Notes: generated by a model not told the origin, from the letters alone. DNA of 64,000 bases from Gammaproteobacteria bacterium (GCA_009908385.1 JAAAPE010000075.1:1-64000), one strand, 5' to 3'. Shown: positions 17,023 to 26,012, numbered from the stretch's first letter. Numbers and translations: made by a program.

Positions 17023-17523
17023 ATGCAAGCTTTCACGAAACTGACCGTCTCATTGATCCTGATCGCGCTGTCGACCGTTGTACCGGCGGCTGCGCATGCG
17101 GGCGTGACCGTCGAGGCCGACGTCGTGGTCACCGATGACGCCGGCGGCACGCTGACGCTGATCAGCTCTGCGACGCATGAACTGGCCGGCTCCAACGTTC
17201 TGACGACCGCCGACTTCGAAGGCTTCCGGCCAAAACCGGACGGCCGCACGCTCGACGGCGAAATCGTGCGCGTTCGCAACCGAGACGTGGAATCGATCGA
17301 AGCGACCTACGACGGCAGCCTGGACATCTCTGGGCCCGCCGCCGAAGACGGCATCGACACGCTGCAGCTCGACGGCCTGACCGTCCTGCGCAATCGCGAC
17401 GGCCAGGGACCCGAACTCAGTGGCACGGTGGTCTTCAACGGCCAGAGCTTCGACGCCGACGAACTCCCCGACGCCCTCGCCGGCGCCCTGCGACGTGTGC
17501 TGAGGCTTTTCCACTTCGCCTGA
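17023..17523 (+). CDS. Secreted hypothetical protein
   Basis: The 166-residue protein starts at ATG 17023 behind GAAGGAG, with a classic signal peptide (cleavage after AHA near residue 26). The mature region is acidic, threonine-rich and predicted to be mostly beta strand, without cysteines. I do not recognise the family. It is 100 bases after the DUF3106 gene, so it could be co-transcribed with the sigma operon or have its own promoter. A strong hairpin follows it and probably ends the transcript. Confidence 0.7.
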   Translation: MQAFTKLTVSLILIALSTVVPAAAHAGVTVEADVVVTDDAGGTLTLISSATHELAGSNVLTTADFEGFRPKPDGRTLDGEIVRVRNRDVESIEATYDGSLDISGPAAEDGIDTLQLDGLTVLRNRDGQGPELSGTVVFNGQSFDADELPDALAGALRRVLRLFHFA

Positions 17524-17535
17524 TCCCGCATGAGA

Positions 17536-17568
17536 GCGAGCCGGGAGGCCGCGGGTCTCCCGGCTCGC
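17536..17568 (+). terminator. Hairpin after the secreted protein gene
   Basis: Twelve perfectly paired bases (gcgagccgggag with ctcccggctcgc) surround a 9-base loop, 13 bases after the stop codon. No T run follows, so this is a probable but weak intrinsic terminator, or an mRNA-stabilising 3' stem. Confidence 0.55.
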
Positions 17569-17708
17569 GTCCGGATCGGGTCCCGACTCGAAGTGTGCTG
17601 TCTTCAACAGGCGCTCGGTGTGTACCACGATCAAGGTGTTGACAAGGGTGGCGGGCTTCTTCCGGCAGGGCAGCCGGTTTACGATGGCTTCCAGGATCTT
17701 CGCGAGGA

Positions 17709-18338
17709 ATGGTCATGGCGATGAGCATCAGCCGCCTGGGATACTGGTTCGGGCTTGCCGCAGCCGGAGCGACCGTGGCCTTCCTGTTCGTCCAGACGCT
17801 GCAGCTGCTTGGCGTGACGTCCTTCCCGCTGGACGCCATCCTCATCTACGCGACCTCGCTGTGCATCACGGTGCCTTTCATACTGATGATGGTGGCGCTG
17901 CATCACCTGACGAATCCGGACAAGCGTTTCTGGACGCACGCGGCGCTGATCTTCACCGTCATCTACGCGGTTTTCGTGACCGCCAACTACGTGGTGCAGC
18001 TTGCGACCGTCATCCCGGCCCAGGTGGCGGGAGAGGCCGGCGGGCTTCTGGTGCTCGAACAGTCGCCCCATTCGATGTTCTGGAACTACGACGCCGTGGG
18101 CTACATCGCGATGGGCCTGGCCGCGTTGTTCGCGATTCCCGCGCTGGAGCGCACCGGCATCGAACGCTGGGCGCGAATCGCCTTGATCGCTCACGTGCTC
18201 ACGACGCCGCTGATCGGTATCGTGTACTTCTATCCGGTCTACTCGCATGGCTTGCTGATGCTTGCCTGTCCCTGGGGCGTGACGGCGCCACTGTTCATGG
18301 TCCTGCTGGCGATGGTGTTGCGCAATCGGGAGGGCTGA
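17709..18338 (+). CDS. Multi-pass membrane protein of unknown function
   Basis: The 209-residue protein has about six transmembrane segments spread over its whole length, short loops and few charged residues. Three ATG codons are possible starts (17709, 17715, 17721); the first two lie close after an AGGAATGG-like site. I recognise no catalytic or transport motif. A Met/Phe-rich loop with FWNYDAVGYIAMGLAA may mark its family. It stands between the hairpin that ends the secreted gene and a convergent SRPBCC gene. Confidence 0.75.
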   Translation: MVMAMSISRLGYWFGLAAAGATVAFLFVQTLQLLGVTSFPLDAILIYATSLCITVPFILMMVALHHLTNPDKRFWTHAALIFTVIYAVFVTANYVVQLATVIPAQVAGEAGGLLVLEQSPHSMFWNYDAVGYIAMGLAALFAIPALERTGIERWARIALIAHVLTTPLIGIVYFYPVYSHGLLMLACPWGVTAPLFMVLLAMVLRNREG

Positions 18339-18378
18339 GGAATTACGGCAAGCGCCGGGACACGCTCCCGTCGCGGAA

Positions 18379-18846
18379 CTATCCGGCCTTGCTCAGGAAT
18401 TCCTCGAGGAGCGTTTCGATCCGAGCGACCATCTCGAGAAAGTCGCTTTCCTCGAGCGCGGCCACGTGGCGGTTGCCGGCTTCGTTCAATGCGGTAACAG
18501 TCTGGCGCCAGGTCAGGCGCGTCGAAGTGGTGTCGAGGGCTTCCAGGTCGATCTCGTAGTGCATGGCGCGCAGCGCGTTGACCCGCACGAAAGCGATGCG
18601 ACGGTTAGGCTCGTGGCGGCTGATCACCCAGGTATCGACGCCACCGTCGGCTTCACGATCGGTCTGGAACACGCATCCGGGCTCGGCCAGCCCCGATTCG
18701 CTGTAGACCATCCGGCAGTCCCATCCGGGGATCCATTCGTACTCGCGTACCGGGCAGAGCAGGGGAAAGATCGCCGCGGGCGAGGCCGCGACCGTTTGCA
18801 GGCCCAGGAATCGGCGGCGCAGATGGCTGTTCGGGTTTCTCGACAT
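18379..18846 (-). CDS. SRPBCC family protein
   Basis: The 155-residue protein fits the START/Bet v1-like SRPBCC fold: an early helix after the first strand (IFPLLCPVREYEWIPGWDCR), a central antiparallel sheet and a long C-terminal helix. The ATG at 18846 is chosen because AAGGTG sits about ten bases upstream; a longer frame exists. These proteins bind hydrophobic ligands in a deep pocket, and many act in stress or polyketide-type chemistry; the ligand cannot be read. A short remnant of a second copy, with TGG changed to a stop, lies at 21646-21700, which points to a past paralog. Confidence 0.8.
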   Translation of the reverse strand: MSRNPNSHLRRRFLGLQTVAASPAAIFPLLCPVREYEWIPGWDCRMVYSESGLAEPGCVFQTDREADGGVDTWVISRHEPNRRIAFVRVNALRAMHYEIDLEALDTTSTRLTWRQTVTALNEAGNRHVAALEESDFLEMVARIETLLEEFLSKAG

Positions 18847-18932
18847 GCTCCACACCTTCACTGACAGGATTCTTTTGCCCACTGCGCTTCTGAAGTCGTG
18901 AACCTCGCAACCCGACTTCGGAGTCTGCCACC

Positions 18933-20177
18933 ATGCCTGTACCGATCCGACTTTCCAACGGCGTCCAGCTTCGAGACGCGACCATCGCCTCGTTCGCCCT
19001 TGCTTCGATCTGTGCTTCGGCGCTGGCCGGCACGCCCGAACCGGGTATGGACGACGCCAACATGGTGCCCAACGCCGGATTGCACGGAACCGCCGGAGCC
19101 ATCGAGGACGGCAGCGGGAGCGGTACCGTCAACGGCTTCGCGCCGACCGCGTGGCGGGCGTTCGCCGTGGGCAGTGCCGAAGTCGATATCGATATCGTCC
19201 CCCTGGCCGCCGACCAGCTGTATCCGGGAAGCCCGGCGACCAACGCCGTCCGTCTGGAGGTTGTGAACTTCGGGGCGGATCAGGGCCTGGATCACACCAC
19301 GCATCTGATCTCGCTCGATGTCGGCCGGTCATACCAGGCATCGGTCTGGGTGAAGAGCGCCAACGGCGACGACAGCGACCAGGACTTTCTGCTGCAGTCC
19401 CCCTTCTTCGACGAGGACCTGAACTTCACGGGCCGCGATCCGATGTTCGTGTCGTCGACCGCCGGCTCGGACTGGAGCCAGGTTGTTTCGCCGATGGCCA
19501 CGGCTCTCGACGGCGAGGCCTTCGCCCATCTGGCGATCCGCCTCGGGAGCGACGGCGGCGACGACAGCCTGCTCGTGGCATTGCCCCGAGTGACCGGTTT
19601 GCCGGTGGCCAACGTCACGCCCAATCCTGCCTTCGAGGGCAACGGCGGAACGGCCGCCGGCAACGTCGTCGGAAGCGTCCCCGACCAGTGGCGGGCCTTC
19701 GCCGTGGGCGACGGAACCCTGACCATCACGCCCTTCGATCTGGCCGCCGATGCGCTCTACCCGGGCAGCCCGGTCACCCGGGCGGTGGAGCTCGAGGTGA
19801 CGGGAAGCGCGGGACCGGCCGAGGGCTTCGACCACACGCTGGCGCTTTCTAGCCTGGCTGCCGGCTACCGGCACTGGGGCGAAATCTGGCTCCGCTCGGG
19901 CAGCGCGAGCCAGCAGGGCGTGACGATCGCCATGCCCTTGTTCGACCAGAGCGGCACCTTCCTGGGCGTTCAGCCCGGCAGCCTGTTCACCGAGGTCGGC
20001 CCGGACTGGACCTTCCTCGCCGGCCCGGCCTTTACCGCCGAACCGGGGCAGGCGCTGGCCAACATGGCCTTCCGGCTGCAGGCCGACGGCGGCGAAGACA
20101 GCATCGTGATCGCACTGCCGCGACTGGTGGGACCCGATCGGGACATCTTTGCCGACCGCTTCTCGGCGGCGCATTGA
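18933..20177 (+). CDS. Secreted two-repeat beta protein with C-terminal FADRF signature
   Basis: The 414-residue protein has a signal peptide (cleavage near residue 33) and two homologous domains (about 42-225 and 226-400). Both contain a DQW/AWRAFAVG stretch, LYPGSP, a GLDHT/GFDHT segment and GDGG(D/E)DS. The repeat looks like a galactose-binding-type or CBM jelly roll, a common carbohydrate-binding layout; this is inference from pattern. It ends in DIFADRFSAAH, one of seven copies of the [IL]FxDxF ending in this window. It is probably exported and held at the cell surface or released. The start codon has only a weak CGGAG upstream. Confidence 0.75.
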   Translation: MPVPIRLSNGVQLRDATIASFALASICASALAGTPEPGMDDANMVPNAGLHGTAGAIEDGSGSGTVNGFAPTAWRAFAVGSAEVDIDIVPLAADQLYPGSPATNAVRLEVVNFGADQGLDHTTHLISLDVGRSYQASVWVKSANGDDSDQDFLLQSPFFDEDLNFTGRDPMFVSSTAGSDWSQVVSPMATALDGEAFAHLAIRLGSDGGDDSLLVALPRVTGLPVANVTPNPAFEGNGGTAAGNVVGSVPDQWRAFAVGDGTLTITPFDLAADALYPGSPVTRAVELEVTGSAGPAEGFDHTLALSSLAAGYRHWGEIWLRSGSASQQGVTIAMPLFDQSGTFLGVQPGSLFTEVGPDWTFLAGPAFTAEPGQALANMAFRLQADGGEDSIVIALPRLVGPDRDIFADRFSAAH

Positions 20178-20291
20178 GCGCCGTGTTTGCATGACCTGGG
20201 GCTGGCCGGGTGCGCTCGGCCAACCCGCGCACACCATCCGTTGGCTGGTTGCCGGTATCAGGTCGTTCGGTCGACGACTCCGCGGCGCGTG

Positions 20292-20990
20292 TCATTCCTC
20301 CTCACGACGCGATGCGCTGAACAGCTCCCTGTCGGGATCGGCACGCCAGACGAAATACGACAGGCCGACGGGAAACAGGGCGGCGAACATGATCGCTGCC
20401 AGCATGATGATCCAACTCGTATCGCCGTCGGTCAGCCAGACAGCGGCCAGGGAGACCAGGCCGGCAGCGATAAACAGGCGTGCAGCCCAGCGGTGGGTGA
20501 TGTCCCAGCTGCGGTCGGAAGACAGGGTCCAGGGGGTGCGGATGCCGGCGAACCAGTTCGGCCGTGCCTTGCTGAGGAAGTTGCCGACAATCATGATGAA
20601 CACGGCGACGAGGCTGGCGATGATCCGCGGCATGGTCGCGCTGCCCGACTCGATCAGCCCGAGCGCCGAAAACGTGATGACCCCCTGGGCAATGGCCAGC
20701 ACGACCATCGAGCCCAACCAGGCCGCCAGCCACAGCGCTGCGGACCTTTCCAGGTTACGGCCGCGGGGATCGATGTAAGGCGCCACGACGAAGATCAGCA
20801 TCAGGCCCACGGCGATCGCCGGCACTGCCAGGAACGCCTCGACGTGACCGCCGGTACGATTGACTTCGCCCTCAGCGTTCCAGTGCACGGGGATGGGCTC
20901 GCCCTCGGGGACCATCAACCAGCCCGCGATGGAGAAGCCCGCGATCACGACCAGTAACGGAATCGACAACATCAGACCCCTGCGTATCAT
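20292..20990 (-). CDS. SdpI/DUF1648 family membrane protein
   Basis: The 232-residue protein has six or so transmembrane helices. The N-terminal DUF1648 signature is present (IPVHWNAEGEVNRTGG), and a C-terminal SdpI-like region is marked by NWFAGIRTPWTLSSDRSWD. In Bacillus, SdpI protects the cell against its own toxin SdpC and also holds the repressor SdpR at the membrane. The gene is translationally linked to the ArsR-type gene upstream, sharing a base at the boundary. No toxin gene is visible nearby, so a general role in membrane stress or signal detection is as likely as immunity. Confidence 0.87.
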   Translation of the reverse strand: MIRRGLMLSIPLLVVIAGFSIAGWLMVPEGEPIPVHWNAEGEVNRTGGHVEAFLAVPAIAVGLMLIFVVAPYIDPRGRNLERSAALWLAAWLGSMVVLAIAQGVITFSALGLIESGSATMPRIIASLVAVFIMIVGNFLSKARPNWFAGIRTPWTLSSDRSWDITHRWAARLFIAAGLVSLAAVWLTDGDTSWIIMLAAIMFAALFPVGLSYFVWRADPDRELFSASRREEE

Positions 20991-21274
20991 CAGCCTTCCT
21001 CCTGTTGGTGTTCCTTGCCTGCACCCAGGATGCTCATGAGCGCGCTCATGGCTTCCTCGGCCACAGAGACATTGAGCCGGTAGCGAATCGTCGTACCCAC
21101 GCGTTCGGCCTGGATCAGTCCGGCGTCCTTCAGGGTGGCGAAGTGGCGCGACATCGTCGGCTTCGACACCGGGAACGCGTCGGCCAGCTCACCGGCGGCC
21201 ATGGGGCCGCTCCTGAGTTTTTTGAGCACTGCTCGCCGGACCGGGTGGGCGAGTGCCTGAAACGCATCCGTCAT
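20990..21274 (-). CDS. ArsR-family repressor (SdpR-like)
   Basis: The 94-residue protein is a single winged-helix ArsR domain (ALAHPVRRAVLKKLRSG, then SKPTMSRHFATLKDAGLI and a beta wing). It lacks the metal-binding cysteines of metal-sensing ArsR proteins, which fits the SdpR subgroup. The stop codon touches the SdpI-like start, so the two genes form one operon. Two adjacent 16-bp inverted repeats lie 10-41 bases upstream of the ATG and are the likely autoregulatory operators. Confidence 0.9.
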   Translation of the reverse strand: MTDAFQALAHPVRRAVLKKLRSGPMAAGELADAFPVSKPTMSRHFATLKDAGLIQAERVGTTIRYRLNVSVAEEAMSALMSILGAGKEHQQEEG

Positions 21275-21283
21275 GGCCCTAAT

Positions 21284-21315
21284 TTAGCGCATTTGCTAAT
21301 TAGCGTCAAGGCTAA
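21284..21315. promoter_or_regulatory. Two adjacent operators for the SdpR-like repressor
   Basis: TTAGC-N6-GCTAA occurs twice in direct contact: 21284-21299 (spacer gcattt) and 21300-21315 (spacer gtcaag). The arms are identical, the spacers differ, and the pair sits just upstream of the repressor ATG. Two abutting 16-bp sites would suit cooperative binding of two dimers. That the SdpR-like protein binds here is inference from position and symmetry. Confidence 0.72.
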
Positions 21316-21368
21316 ATAAACGCGCTCCCCGGGGTGGAATCGGACGTTTCGCGTACCGGGAGCACCGG

Positions 21369-21645
21369 ATGAGTCTCAACCAGGTGACCCAGCCGGTCGA
21401 CGATATGGCTCGGGCAGGGGACTTCTACTGACGGCCCGGATTCCTGCAGATCGTCGATTCACCGCACGACGCCCGCTTCGAATGCCCGCAGGGAGAGACC
21501 ACTCTTTCGCTGGTGCTGGAGGAGCGGGTATTTGGCAACGGCGCGATCATCCATTTCGAGAGCGATGGCATCGACGATTGGGTGGCCGATCTGGTGGACA
21601 GGAGCTTTCAGATCGAGCAGACGCCGATCGACCTGCGCCATCTGC
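21369..21645 (+). pseudogene. VOC/glyoxalase family pseudogene
   Basis: From ATG 21369 the frame reads like the N-terminus of a glyoxalase/VOC protein (NQVTQPVDDMARAGDFY), meets an in-frame TGA at 21429, then continues with a convincing VOC pattern. That pattern includes GFLQIVDSPH, ARFECPQGETTLSLVLEE, a strand with AIIHFES and IDDWVADL. The homology ends near 21645, well short of the second half of the domain. A normal VOC protein is about 120-130 residues. The gene is therefore broken by a stop and a 3' truncation and is unlikely to be active. Confidence 0.65.
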
Positions 21646-21700
21646 GGTGCTTGCCCGCCTCGTTCAAGCTGGTGATCGTCTGGCGTCAGGTCAGGCCTGT
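21646..21700 (-). pseudogene. Remnant of an SRPBCC gene
   Basis: On the minus strand these bases encode LT*RQTITSLNEAGKH. The intact SRPBCC protein at 18379-18846 has LTWRQTVTALNEAGNRH, and about three quarters of the bases match over roughly 49 positions. The Trp codon has become TGA. The remnant abuts the broken VOC gene, so a rearrangement joined two gene pieces here. Confidence 0.5.
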
Positions 21701-21914
21701 CGTGCCGGCGGCGTTTCTTCTTGGCAGCCGGACCCTTTCATACCCGATTGCCATGCAGTCCAGAGGCCTGAATCATCGGGCACGAGGAAATGGGCCGAAT
21801 CGAGCGCCATAGGGCATTTCGCAACGAGCCGGCATGAATCGGCAACCTTCGGGCATTCCCGAATTCGCTCCGGGAAATCATGCTGGAGGCTGGCTATTGC
21901 TCGGAGTAGGCGCA
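21701..21914. other. Intergenic stretch upstream of the first giant gene
   Basis: No protein-like frame is evident apart from an in-frame upstream extension of the giant gene (ATG 21834), which I do not favour. The promoter of that gene should be here, but I cannot pick out a convincing box. Confidence 0.4.
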
Positions 21915-24900
21915 ATGCAAGTCTGGAACCTGAGTGGAGGCGAGAGCGAATCACCTGAATGGCGAATTCCGAGTGGTTCGCGCGCGGTGCTGGCCGGTTT
22001 CATGATGCTCGCCTCGGCGGTGTCCGCGCAGTCGCGGGCGGCCGACAACGAGGATCTCGAAACCCGGATCGGGGCCCTGATCGGTACGCACAATTTCGCC
22101 TTGCCGATCTCATTCGTCCCCGATCCCGCCATCGGCATTCCGGCCGGCGCCGTGACCTTCGCCACCAATCTCGCGCTCAAGGACACACGCGCGGTGTTCA
22201 TCACTCCCAACGACTGGGCGGACTGGCCGAACAGTGCCGACTCCTGCTCTTACGATTTCGAGCTTCCCCAATCGCAAGACGAATATTCCAACCTGCTGGG
22301 TTTCGTCGACCTCCAGAGCCTGTCCGGCGACTGGGGTGACCTGGACGACACCGGATCGGTCGAGGTCCACCATGCCAATACCGGGGTCAATGTCTCCGTG
22401 AACAACCCCTATGTGCTGTCCGGGCAGAGCGAAACTCAGACGGTCTCGCTACCCCCCGGGGTCCACCCCTTCGACTGGCGAGCCGATACGCAGATTTCAG
22501 ACGCTTTCGACATCATCATTCCGGCCGCGTTGCTGACCTACAACTCGATCAAGTACGGCGGTTCATTCGCCAACCAGAGCGCGTCCGCCGCGCAGCAGCT
22601 CACCATGAAAAAGGCTGCCGAGGAAACCCTGAAGAACATCGCGCTCACGACGGGACTCGTCGCGGCATCGCAGTTCTTCGACACGCGAACATCGGTCACC
22701 CATACGCGTGACCAGCAGGTCACGATCTACAAGGCACTCGCGCCCGAGATTGCCACAACCCAGTCGAGCGTCGTGATGGAGGCCACGGACTTCGGCGGCG
22801 TTCGCTACGAGCGTGTCGCCGAGACGCTGGCCCAGACGATCGATGCTTCCGACCCTTGCGGCCTGCCGTTCTCACTCGGCAACGACGCGCCCCTGCTTCT
22901 GGGTGTGGGGACGAACGAGATCACCTGGACGGTCTCCGACAACGGGCCGCTGCCGGGCGGTGGTGGTAACAGCAATTCGCTCGTTCAGCAGGTCGTGGTC
23001 GAGGATACACAGGCGCCCATCCTCGTGGCACCGCCCAGCCGCGTGATCGAGGTGCCGGCCACTCATCCGGGACTGGACGCCGACACCATCATGCTCGGCA
23101 CGCCTCGCGTAGTGGACCTGGCCGATCCAGCCCCGTTGATCGAAAACGACGGTCCGGCGTTCTATCCGATCGACTCGCGCTCGCCGATCATCTGGACGGC
23201 CACCGACCAGTCGGATAACGCCAGCCAGGCCGACCAGCTCATCACGATCAAGGCGGCCGGCAGCAACACCGCGCCGATGGTCAACGACGTAACGGCCGAT
23301 ACCTTGACTTCCCAGCCGGTGGATATCGTGCTGACCGGGGAGGACGCGGATTTCCTGGACGGCCGCTTCGACCCGCTGTCGTTCCGGATCAGCCAGCGGC
23401 CGGCCAACGGCGAGTTCGTGGCGCCCCTGTACCCGTTCTTCATCGAAGACTACCGGACGAGCCCGGGTGGACCATACGGTCAGCCGTTCCTCGATGCCAG
23501 CAACCCCAAACAGTGGCTATACCAGAACGTGTGCCAGGTGCTGGGCGGGCCGGATAACGACAAGATTCCACTCGACTGGGTCCACCGCCCGCTGTTCGTC
23601 CATGTCACCGACGGCGGCATCTACGTAATGGTCGACTACTATTTTCGCTGCGGTCCGAGCAGCGTCAGCCAGAACAAGCGACTGTCTTTCTGGGACGCCA
23701 ACGGAGCTTTCATCGACCAGGTCGACTACAGCGGCAGCAACAACACCTTCGTCGTCGACCAGGACAGCTTTCTCTACACGCTCCGGCGAAACGGCGGTGG
23801 GACCAGCACCTCGCTGCTCATCGCCCAGAGCGACGACAGCGTTGATCCGCAAGAGTCGGTGACTGGCGGCGACAGCTGGCGGATCACTGCCTCGTCGGCG
23901 AGCAATCCGGACCTGGGCCTGTCCGATCCGGTCCAGGCGGCGAATCTGTCCTACGGCCGGGTGGACACCCGAGAAGGTCTGCTCTACGTCACCGATCGGC
24001 GTCGCGTTTTCGTATTCGACGTACTCGCGGATCTCAGCGACGGCGTGCCCTACGACAACAACGATATGAACGACCAGTATCGCGGCGCTCTGAACGGCGG
24101 CGATCAGTTCCTGTGCACCAGCGGTAGCTGGGGTAACGACTGGACGGGCTTTGCCATGGATGTCGATCCAGACGGCAATCTCTACATTGCCGACTCCTGC
24201 GCCGACCGCATCCACAAGTTCAGCACCAGTACGCGAAACGATCAGGGCGAGGTGGTTCTGGGCGACTACATCGGCTGGCTGGGCCGTTGCGAGACGAGTA
24301 CGAATAACGCCTGCGACGAGGCGCGTCAGATCAGCAAAGGCTATAGCTGTACTGATGCGACATGCAGTGTTGGCGCTGGCGGCTTCGCCGGTAGCGAAAA
24401 CGGCCAGTTCTCCGAGCTCGAGTTTATCGCCCTGGATCCGAACGGCGTGCTGTATTCCACCGACGAAGGTGACCCGGACACGGGTGGACGCGTCCAGCGC
24501 TTCGGCACCGACGGCAGCTTCGGTGGTGTGGCCCGCTCGACCGGCACCGGTATCAATCAGGGCGACCAGCCCGGCTTCGTGCTGGGCAACCTGGGTACTG
24601 TACGCGCGGTTTCGGTCAACTCCACGCAGTTCTTCGTGGTCGACCAGGAAGAATCCTTCGTGCACGTCTTCGAGACGTCGCCGCTCAAGGACATCACCGA
24701 CGACTCGGTAACCGTGACCTACGTATCCGAGTTCGACTTCCACAGCGATGTCGACAGCTTCGAGTTCATCGCCAGCGACGGTCTGGCCGACAGCAACGTC
24801 GGGACGGCCTTCATCGAGGTCGAGCGCAACTTTCGCGCGCCCGAGGCGAACGACCAGTCTGTCGTCACGACGGAAGATGAATCCATCGATATCACGCTCA

Positions 24901-25934
24901 CCGCAGACGATCTGGACGGGATCGTGGGCTTCGACTTCAACGGACTGGACGTGCTGAGTTACCAGGTTATCGACCTGCCGTCACACGGACAGCTGCTTCC
25001 AATCGACAGCGACAACGCCACGCTGACGTTGCGCTACACGCCGGCCGCGGACTATGTTGGCATCGATACGTTCACATTCGTGGCCAATGACGGCGTGGAT
25101 GATTCGGAGCCGGCTGAAGTGATGATCGAAATGACCTACGTCGACGATCCGCCGCGTGTGACGGATCTGTCCGTTCCCCCGCGAATCGGGCTGGGCTTTC
25201 CCGTTACGATTACCGCCTTGTTCGAGGACGACGGTGCCGTCGACTACACGACCACGCTGCTGGCCGGCGACGGCAGCCCGCCGCAAGACGAAGGGGAGAT
25301 CATCGAAGAGGACGACCAGCCGAGGCTCGACGGCATCGTGCTGGTGGCGCCGCCACTGGGGCGGGGCGAGGGCAGGGCGGTGGCCCAACATGTCTACACC
25401 GGCGCTGGTCCCTGGCAGCTGGAATATTGCCTGGCCGACCAGCTTGCCCGCGAGGACTGCCGGACGATGACCGTCGAGCCTGAGGCACTGGTCAGCCTGG
25501 AGCTCGCCCTGCCCGGCGATCACGGCGAGTTGCCGCCGGCTCCGGTAGACGCCGGGGATACCTTTTCGATCGACGTGGTCGTGGGCAACCTCGAACCCTC
25601 CGGATCGGCGGGGCTCGTGGCCCAGTCGATCGTCATGGAGGGTGCGATCGGCGGCGCCAGCGTGATCTTTGCCGGCGCCTCGGAAGGAGAATGCCAGGTC
25701 AATCCCGACGGCCGGGGCATGACCTGCGATTTCGGAGATTTCGCCGTTGGGGAGGCGCGGACCATCACTCTCCACTTTGAATCCGACGCTTCGATTCTCG
25801 ATCCGGATGTCGTCACGATCGAACTGAGCTTCACCACGGACACGCCGGCGGTCAACGAAATCATGAACGTCAGCGCCGTACGATTCATCGAATCGACCCG
25901 GGCGATCTTCCGCGACAGCTTCGGTTCCGATTAG
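21915..25934 (+). CDS. Giant secreted HYR/propeller/Ig-like protein A
   Basis: The product is about 1339 residues from ATG 21915, chosen because CGGAG lies just upstream; ATG 21834 is an alternative. A signal peptide core (VLAGFMMLASAVSA) is followed by a unique domain and HYR-type modules (ITWTVSDNG, VEDTQAPILVAPP). Next come a six-bladed NHL/SMP-30-like propeller (FAMDVDPDGNLYIADSCADR), cadherin/Ig-like tandem modules with DDLDG and TPAADYVGIDTFTF, and a PKD-like domain. It ends in AIFRDSFGSD, a variant of the [IL]FxDxF ending. It is clearly paralogous to the 30098-35566 protein. Such proteins are extracellular and bind polymers or surfaces. It sits immediately upstream of the hybrid histidine kinase and is a likely target of it. 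Confidence 0.85.
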   Translation: MQVWNLSGGESESPEWRIPSGSRAVLAGFMMLASAVSAQSRAADNEDLETRIGALIGTHNFALPISFVPDPAIGIPAGAVTFATNLALKDTRAVFITPNDWADWPNSADSCSYDFELPQSQDEYSNLLGFVDLQSLSGDWGDLDDTGSVEVHHANTGVNVSVNNPYVLSGQSETQTVSLPPGVHPFDWRADTQISDAFDIIIPAALLTYNSIKYGGSFANQSASAAQQLTMKKAAEETLKNIALTTGLVAASQFFDTRTSVTHTRDQQVTIYKALAPEIATTQSSVVMEATDFGGVRYERVAETLAQTIDASDPCGLPFSLGNDAPLLLGVGTNEITWTVSDNGPLPGGGGNSNSLVQQVVVEDTQAPILVAPPSRVIEVPATHPGLDADTIMLGTPRVVDLADPAPLIENDGPAFYPIDSRSPIIWTATDQSDNASQADQLITIKAAGSNTAPMVNDVTADTLTSQPVDIVLTGEDADFLDGRFDPLSFRISQRPANGEFVAPLYPFFIEDYRTSPGGPYGQPFLDASNPKQWLYQNVCQVLGGPDNDKIPLDWVHRPLFVHVTDGGIYVMVDYYFRCGPSSVSQNKRLSFWDANGAFIDQVDYSGSNNTFVVDQDSFLYTLRRNGGGTSTSLLIAQSDDSVDPQESVTGGDSWRITASSASNPDLGLSDPVQAANLSYGRVDTREGLLYVTDRRRVFVFDVLADLSDGVPYDNNDMNDQYRGALNGGDQFLCTSGSWGNDWTGFAMDVDPDGNLYIADSCADRIHKFSTSTRNDQGEVVLGDYIGWLGRCETSTNNACDEARQISKGYSCTDATCSVGAGGFAGSENGQFSELEFIALDPNGVLYSTDEGDPDTGGRVQRFGTDGSFGGVARSTGTGINQGDQPGFVLGNLGTVRAVSVNSTQFFVVDQEESFVHVFETSPLKDITDDSVTVTYVSEFDFHSDVDSFEFIASDGLADSNVGTAFIEVERNFRAPEANDQSVVTTEDESIDITLTADDLDGIVGFDFNGLDVLSYQVIDLPSHGQLLPIDSDNATLTLRYTPAADYVGIDTFTFVANDGVDDSEPAEVMIEMTYVDDPPRVTDLSVPPRIGLGFPVTITALFEDDGAVDYTTTLLAGDGSPPQDEGEIIEEDDQPRLDGIVLVAPPLGRGEGRAVAQHVYTGAGPWQLEYCLADQLAREDCRTMTVEPEALVSLELALPGDHGELPPAPVDAGDTFSIDVVVGNLEPSGSAGLVAQSIVMEGAIGGASVIFAGASEGECQVNPDGRGMTCDFGDFAVGEARTITLHFESDASILDPDVVTIELSFTTDTPAVNEIMNVSAVRFIESTRAIFRDSFGSD

Positions 25935-26006
25935 CCCGGTCTTACACATCACCCGGCGCGGATCTCGCCCCCCGGTGGAATGCATCGGGGGCAGCAAGCG
26001 CGGGGG

Positions 26007-26012
26007 TATACT
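26007..26012 (+). promoter_or_regulatory. Possible -10 box of the hybrid kinase gene
   Basis: TATACT matches a sigma-70 -10 element well and is flanked by a 6-bp inverted repeat (gcaagc at 25994-25999, gcttgc at 26013-26018). Transcription would start near 26018-26020, only a few bases before the run of ATG codons, giving an almost leaderless mRNA. No clear -35 box is seen. Confidence 0.4.

Noticed and set aside
21834-21914. ATG 21834 as start of giant protein A
   Set aside because: It would put 27 extra hydrophilic and mixed residues before an already long signal peptide and has no ribosome site, while ATG 21915 has CGGAG upstream.
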